Shown piece after piece: positions 59,835-64,000 of a stretch of DNA of 64,000 nt. Source of the DNA: Flavobacteriaceae bacterium (GTDB taxonomy: Bacteria > Bacteroidota > Bacteroidia > Flavobacteriales > Flavobacteriaceae); the NCBI GenBank assembly GCA_021739635.1, contig JAIPBH010000002.1:186001-250000 (forward strand). Direction: 5' to 3'. Below the pieces are notes generated by a model. That model saw only the letters and a program-made list of their open reading frames with translations, was not told the DNA's origin and ran no database searches. The position numbers and the translations under genes are program-made. Position 1 is the stretch's first letter. The number at the start of each line of letters is the position of its first letter.

Positions 59835-60959
59835 ATGCATAAAAAAATAGCCTTTTTAACAGGTACGCGAGCCGATTTTGGTAAAATGAAACCGCTCATT
59901 CAAATTCTTGATAAGCATCAGGATTTTGAAGCTCATATTTTTGTTACGGGCATGCACCTTTTGGAAACATATGGTTACACACTCATTGAAGTAGAGCGTT
60001 GTGGTTTTAAAAACATTTCAACGTTTCGGAATGATACTCATGAAGCCAGCATGGATTTAACCTTGGCTAAAACCATCACCGGTTTTTCTGAATTTGTAAA
60101 AAATATACAGCCCGATTTAATTGTGGTTCATGGCGATCGAGTAGAAGCTTTGGCTGGTGCTATTGTAGGCAGTTTAAATAATATGTTGGTCGCCCATATT
60201 GAAGGTGGTGAATTATCAGGAACCATCGACGAATTATTAAGGCATGCTACCAGTAAAATGAGTCATATTCATTTTGTGTCTAATAACAAAGCAAAGTCGT
60301 TGTTAGAACAAATGGGGGAATTACCAGAATCTATTTATAGCATTGGCTCTCCAGATGTCGATATGATGTTTTCAAATATGTTGCCAGATTTACAAACCGT
60401 AACATCGTATTACAATATTCCTTTTGAAACGTATGCGGTGGCCATGTTCCACCCAGTCACCACAGAGCACCATCAAATGGAAGTATATGCTACTAATTTT
60501 GTTGAAGCCTTACTAAAAAGTAGTAAAAATTACGTGGTTATTTTCCCCAATAATGATATGGGAAGTCAAACCATTTTAAACGCTTATAAAACCATATTAA
60601 AGCATCCAAATTTTAGGGTGTTTCCTTCCATTAGGTTCGAATATTTTTTAACCTTATTGAAACATTCCAGTTTTATTATTGGCAATAGTAGTGCCGGTGT
60701 TCGCGAAGCACCTTATTATGGCATTCCTACGGTTAATATTGGTACACGGCAACACAATAGAAGTATTTCTAGTGCTATTATTAATACTGATTATAAAGTT
60801 GATGCTATTTTAAAAGGTACCGAAACCGCTGAACAGGTTGTTTTAGAAAAAATGACAGACTTTGGAAATGGGAACAGTGCAGAAGAATTTTTAAACGTTT
60901 TGAAATCGGAATCGCTTTGGAAAACAAACCATCAAAAACAATTTAGAGCACTTATATGA
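59835..60959 (+). CDS. neuC: UDP-N-acetylglucosamine 2-epimerase (hydrolysing)
   Basis: This 374-residue enzyme releases ManNAc (or a diacetamido analogue) and UDP for NeuB. It has AFLTGTRADFGKMKPLIQIL, VHGDRVEALAGAIVGSLNN, AHIEGGELSGTIDELLRHAT (the NeuC/LegG-type signature rather than WecB), VAMFHPVTTEHHQ and IGNSSAGVREAPYYGIPTVN. It follows a candidate promoter, and its stop overlaps the next start. A LegG-like role would need further leg genes that are not in the window, so NeuC is preferred. Confidence 0.92.
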   Translation: MHKKIAFLTGTRADFGKMKPLIQILDKHQDFEAHIFVTGMHLLETYGYTLIEVERCGFKNISTFRNDTHEASMDLTLAKTITGFSEFVKNIQPDLIVVHGDRVEALAGAIVGSLNNMLVAHIEGGELSGTIDELLRHATSKMSHIHFVSNNKAKSLLEQMGELPESIYSIGSPDVDMMFSNMLPDLQTVTSYYNIPFETYAVAMFHPVTTEHHQMEVYATNFVEALLKSSKNYVVIFPNNDMGSQTILNAYKTILKHPNFRVFPSIRFEYFLTLLKHSSFIIGNSSAGVREAPYYGIPTVNIGTRQHNRSISSAIINTDYKVDAILKGTETAEQVVLEKMTDFGNGNSAEEFLNVLKSESLWKTNHQKQFRALI

Positions 60960-62344
60960 AAAAACTTGGTTTGGTCATAACTGATGGTGTGGGTTTTAGA
61001 AATTTCATTTTAAGTGATTTTTTAAAATATGCTGAAGATACTTTTGATGAGGTTGTTATTTTATCTTGTTTGCCAAAAGAAGTATATAAAGCATACACTA
61101 ATATTAGAGTTATTGAATTAGATGTTTTTGAAGAAACCTTTAAAACCTGGTTTTTTAGAAAAGCAAAAGAAATAGCACATTTAAAACTACATCAAAAAGG
61201 GAATTTAGGGATTCAGGATAATTTAAAAACAAATGATTCTAAACTAAAAACAACCAGAGGCTATGCCACTCGTTTCATATATCAATTAGCATCTGTTTTT
61301 CATTCTGAGTCGAATATACAACTGTTTCAAAAGCTTCAGAACAAGACATTTTCCAACCATAGTATTACAAAAACCTATGCCTCTATTTTAGAACAAGAAC
61401 AATTTAGTTTGTTGTTTTTTACCCATCAACGGCCACCATATATTGCGCCATTGGTTTATGCAGCGCAACAAAAGAAACTAAAAACAGTAGCCTTTATTTT
61501 TAGTTGGGATAATTTGGCATCAAAAGGTAGAATGGCATCCAATTTTGATTATTATTTGGTGTGGAGCGACTTAATGAAACAGGATTTACTCCAGTTTTAT
61601 ACCTTTATAAACAAAGCACAAATTAAAGTGGTTGGGACACCACAATTTGTACCGTATGTGATGGATGATTATAAATTATCAAAACAAGATTTTATTTCAG
61701 AATTTAATTTAGATGCTAAGTTAAAAACGATTTGTTTTAGTTGTGGTGATATTTCAACAAGCAAAAACGATGAGTTATATATAGAAACGATTTCGAATGC
61801 TATTACCAATAATATTATAGAGCCTGTAAATTTTATAGTGAGAACATCGCCTGCTGAAGATCCTGTTCGTTTTGAATGTTTAGTTGAAAAATTTCCATTC
61901 ATTAAATGGAATTTCCCTAAATGGTTGCAAATGCGCGCCAATCATCAAGAGTCTTGGTCCCAACGTATTCCAACCCTTGAGGATGTGAAACAATTAAGAG
62001 CGTTACTGGAATATTCAGATTTGAATATCAATATGCTTTCTACCATGAGCTTGGATTTTATGTTATTTGATAAGCCTGTCATCAATCCTATTTTTGGAAA
62101 TTCGAGTAATGGGTTGTATGACGATCAGCGCTTTTTAGGATATGCCCATATTCAGCATTTGGTGGACAGTAAAGCTTCAAAAATCGTAAAAGATCAAGCG
62201 CAATTATTTCAGGCTATTTCAGACTATTTAAATAACAACATTGACTCAGAAAAACGCAAAAATTTTATAATACAACAAGTCGGTGTATCTTTAGAAGTTA
62301 CTAATAAACAAGTCGTGCAAAGTTTAAAAGGATGGGCGAAATAA
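60956..62344 (+). CDS. putative GT-B glycosyltransferase
   Basis: A 462-residue cytoplasmic protein beginning MKKLGLVITDGVGFRNFILS. The middle part FFTHQRPPYIAPLVYAAQQK and VAFIFSWDNLASKGRMASNF, then YYLVWSDLMKQDLLQFY, resemble the acceptor and linker parts of GT-B enzymes. The C-terminal half has TICFSCGDISTSKNDELYIE and an LNINMLSTMSLDFMLFDKPV donor-site-like segment, as in CDP-glycerol- or sialic-acid-type transferases. It overlaps neuC by four bases, so it is a candidate for the sialic acid transferase. The family is not certain. Confidence 0.6.
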   Translation: MKKLGLVITDGVGFRNFILSDFLKYAEDTFDEVVILSCLPKEVYKAYTNIRVIELDVFEETFKTWFFRKAKEIAHLKLHQKGNLGIQDNLKTNDSKLKTTRGYATRFIYQLASVFHSESNIQLFQKLQNKTFSNHSITKTYASILEQEQFSLLFFTHQRPPYIAPLVYAAQQKKLKTVAFIFSWDNLASKGRMASNFDYYLVWSDLMKQDLLQFYTFINKAQIKVVGTPQFVPYVMDDYKLSKQDFISEFNLDAKLKTICFSCGDISTSKNDELYIETISNAITNNIIEPVNFIVRTSPAEDPVRFECLVEKFPFIKWNFPKWLQMRANHQESWSQRIPTLEDVKQLRALLEYSDLNINMLSTMSLDFMLFDKPVINPIFGNSSNGLYDDQRFLGYAHIQHLVDSKASKIVKDQAQLFQAISDYLNNNIDSEKRKNFIIQQVGVSLEVTNKQVVQSLKGWAK

Positions 62345-63420
62345 GAAAACATATTGCTGTGATTTGCGATTACGAACTTCTTGAAGATCGGGTAGGTGGT
62401 ATGGATTATTTTTTCTGGGCTTTTAATAAAGCTTGTATAGAACAGCAAATAACGATTGATTGGTTTTTTCCTAATACTACTTCACTTGGAGATTATCAAG
62501 AGTTACATATCATTCCTGCTAATGATTTAAGTCTGGAACAAAAATTTATAGCACATTTACAAACACAAAAAGCTCAATATTCACATATCATCACCCATTT
62601 TATTGAGTTGTGCACCCCTTTTTTTGCTGAAATTAAAAAATATCAAAAGGCAAAAATCATTGCGGTGGATCATAATCCAAGACCATTAAAAGGTTTTCCT
62701 TTAAAAAAACGATTGAAAAAGAAATTAAAAGGGGTTTTATATTCTAAATACATCGATTTATTTATAGGCGTTTCAGACTATACAAGTCAGGCTATTTTAC
62801 ACGATTTTGGAAGCTTTATAAAAACTAAAACTCAAACCATTTACAATGGTGTTTTAATTGATGATATTATCCCTAAAACTAGCGAAAGAACAAAAATAAA
62901 CCCCAAATTTTTAGTGGTGTCTCATTTACGAGAATCCAAAGGGATTCAAGACTTAATTAGCGCGGTTGGTTTATTATCTGAAACGATGAAAGCTAATTTA
63001 AAGATTGATATTTATGGTGATGGCCCTTATAAAAGCGAATTACTTCATTTGGTTTCTGACCATCATTTAGAAACTAATTTTAATTTTAAAGGTAGTCAAT
63101 CCCATTTAAAAAGCTTATATCAACATTACGATTATTTGATTCAACCGACTCATATGGAATGTTTTAGTTTGTCTATTTTAGAAAGTTTAGCTGCCAACAT
63201 TCCTGTCATCACAACGCCAGTTGGAGGAAACACTGAAGTTATAACCCATAACAAAAATGGCTTTATATTTGAAACGAAGAACGTTAAAGCCTTGTCTGAA
63301 TTGCTTTCAGAAGTGATAGAAGGTAAACAATATATTGTTGGAACTACAAGGCCTCTAATTGAAAGCAAATTTTCAATGGATATGATGGTACAAAATCACA
63401 TGAAACTTTTAGATTTATGA
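62332..63420 (+). CDS. family 4 glycosyltransferase
   Basis: A 362-residue GT-B enzyme. The N-terminal domain begins HIAVICDYELLEDRVGGMDY. The C-terminal domain has FLVVSHLRESKGIQDLISAV (about residues 192-211), IDIYGDGPYKSELLHLV and the GT4 donor-binding motif MECFSLSILESLAANIPVIT (about 276-295) with ExxxxxxxE as ECFSLSILE. It should use a nucleotide sugar with retention of configuration. It overlaps the preceding gene by 13 bases. Confidence 0.9.
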   Translation: MGEIRKHIAVICDYELLEDRVGGMDYFFWAFNKACIEQQITIDWFFPNTTSLGDYQELHIIPANDLSLEQKFIAHLQTQKAQYSHIITHFIELCTPFFAEIKKYQKAKIIAVDHNPRPLKGFPLKKRLKKKLKGVLYSKYIDLFIGVSDYTSQAILHDFGSFIKTKTQTIYNGVLIDDIIPKTSERTKINPKFLVVSHLRESKGIQDLISAVGLLSETMKANLKIDIYGDGPYKSELLHLVSDHHLETNFNFKGSQSHLKSLYQHYDYLIQPTHMECFSLSILESLAANIPVITTPVGGNTEVITHNKNGFIFETKNVKALSELLSEVIEGKQYIVGTTRPLIESKFSMDMMVQNHMKLLDL

Positions 63421-63506
63421 AATGAGGCATAACAATTCGTGATGCAAACCAAGATGTTTAATAACGAATTACATCTGACCGATAAAAAACAGTAAAATTT
63501 AAACAG

Positions 63507-64000
63507 ATGAAAATAGCTTTCTTAACTCCAGAATATCCGCACCCTAAAACTGGAACCGCTGGTGGGATTGGCACTAGTATTTTAAATCTATCTAAAGCCT
63601 TGTATCATTTAGGACACGATATTAGCATTCTTGTTTACGCACAAGATCAAGACGATTATTTTATAGAAAACGGTATTCACTTTTATAAAATAAAAAACAT
63701 CAAAGTAAAGGGCTTATCACTCATCCTGACTCAAATAAAAGTAGAACGCTTGATCAATACCTTATATGATTCTGGAAAGATTGATATTTTAGAAGCTCCC
63801 GATTGGACGGGTTTTACAGCGTTTGTTAAGCCGAAATGCCCCTTGGTTATCCGGGAAAACGGCAGTGATACCTATTTTTGTTATTTGGATAACAGAAAGG
63901 TTAAGTTTAAAAATAAATTCTTAGAAAAACGAGCCCTTAAAAAAGCTGATGGATTGATTAGTGTTAGTGCCTTTACTGGACATTTAACCAATGAAATATT
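63507..64000 (+). CDS. family 4 glycosyltransferase, 5' part
   Basis: The frame starts MKIAFLTPEYPHPKTGTAGG and runs off the right edge. GGIGTSILNLSKALYHLGHD is the glycine-rich N-terminal loop of GT4/GT5 enzymes, followed by LEAPDWTGFTAF and the strand ISVSAFTGHLT. About 164 residues are visible, all in the N-terminal acceptor domain. It continues the locus after an 86-base gap. Donor sugar unknown. Confidence 0.85.
   Translation, partial: MKIAFLTPEYPHPKTGTAGGIGTSILNLSKALYHLGHDISILVYAQDQDDYFIENGIHFYKIKNIKVKGLSLILTQIKVERLINTLYDSGKIDILEAPDWTGFTAFVKPKCPLVIRENGSDTYFCYLDNRKVKFKNKFLEKRALKKADGLISVSAFTGHLTNEI

Noticed and set aside
1-64000. tRNA or rRNA genes
   Set aside because: I looked for tRNA-like T-arm and cloverleaf patterns in the gaps and for rRNA-like conserved stretches and saw none. 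A covariance-model scan would be decisive.

Overview
The window looks like a chromosomal segment of a marine or soil-type member of the Flavobacteriaceae (Bacteroidota). The support is a strongly AT-rich sequence, A-rich start regions without Shine-Dalgarno motifs, candidate -7 boxes of the TAnnTTTG type, a SecA that lacks the C-terminal zinc tail, and many families typical of this group (DUF4212, DUF4920, DUF2795, FISUMP lipoprotein, peptidase M49, MnmD). The genus cannot be fixed from sequence alone. I saw no tRNA, rRNA, CRISPR array or complete insertion sequence.

Layout. (1) 1-13.3 kb is an acetate/short-chain fatty acid module: porin end, DUF4212 small subunit, sodium:solute symporter, a symporter-histidine kinase fusion (CrbS/CbrA type), a one-domain response regulator, a propionyl-CoA synthetase-like enzyme and acetyl-CoA synthetase. 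A DEDDh exonuclease, a CNB-CBS-DUF294 protein and an FAH-family enzyme follow on the minus strand. (2) 13.5-20.4 kb is accessory: outer-membrane and FISUMP proteins, a Crp/Fnr-DUF2892-methyltransferase cluster, a two-gene unit (unknown protein plus DUF5677) between hairpin-rich borders, then crcB and an SRPBCC protein. (3) 20.5-37.4 kb is mostly housekeeping: M49 peptidase, ilvE, mnmD, TIGR01777 oxidoreductase, M23 peptidase, secA, cobalamin adenosyltransferase, LolD-like and ABC-F ATPases. (4) 37.4-64 kb is a surface polysaccharide locus: Wza-like lipoprotein, Wzc-type tyrosine kinase, ABC exporter (Wzm/Wzt type), about a dozen glycosyltransferases, several methyltransferase-like proteins, UDP-GlcNAc 2-epimerase, and NeuA, NeuB and NeuC for a nonulosonic (sialic) acid. 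It runs off the right edge.

How the parts work together. In region 1 the symporter imports acetate or related acids, the two acyl-CoA synthetases activate them, and the symporter-like sensor kinase probably tunes expression. In region 4 NeuC, NeuB and NeuA would make CMP-sialic acid, glycosyltransferases assemble the glycan on the cytoplasmic side, and Wzm/Wzt exports it. Most genes from 42.6 to 63.4 kb overlap or lie within a few bases of each other, as in one long operon.

The least explained structure is a set of intergenic arrays of degenerate 7-bp (and 8-, 10- and 11-bp) tandem units. Two large arrays, at 26.55-26.78 kb and 35.15-35.51 kb, have the same two-part composition in opposite orientation. 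Other points worth attention are three paralogues of an unrecognised GT-A-like family inside the sialic acid part of the locus, a decayed glycosyltransferase start at 53.06 kb that marks a cassette insertion, and the cassette-like DUF5677 unit.
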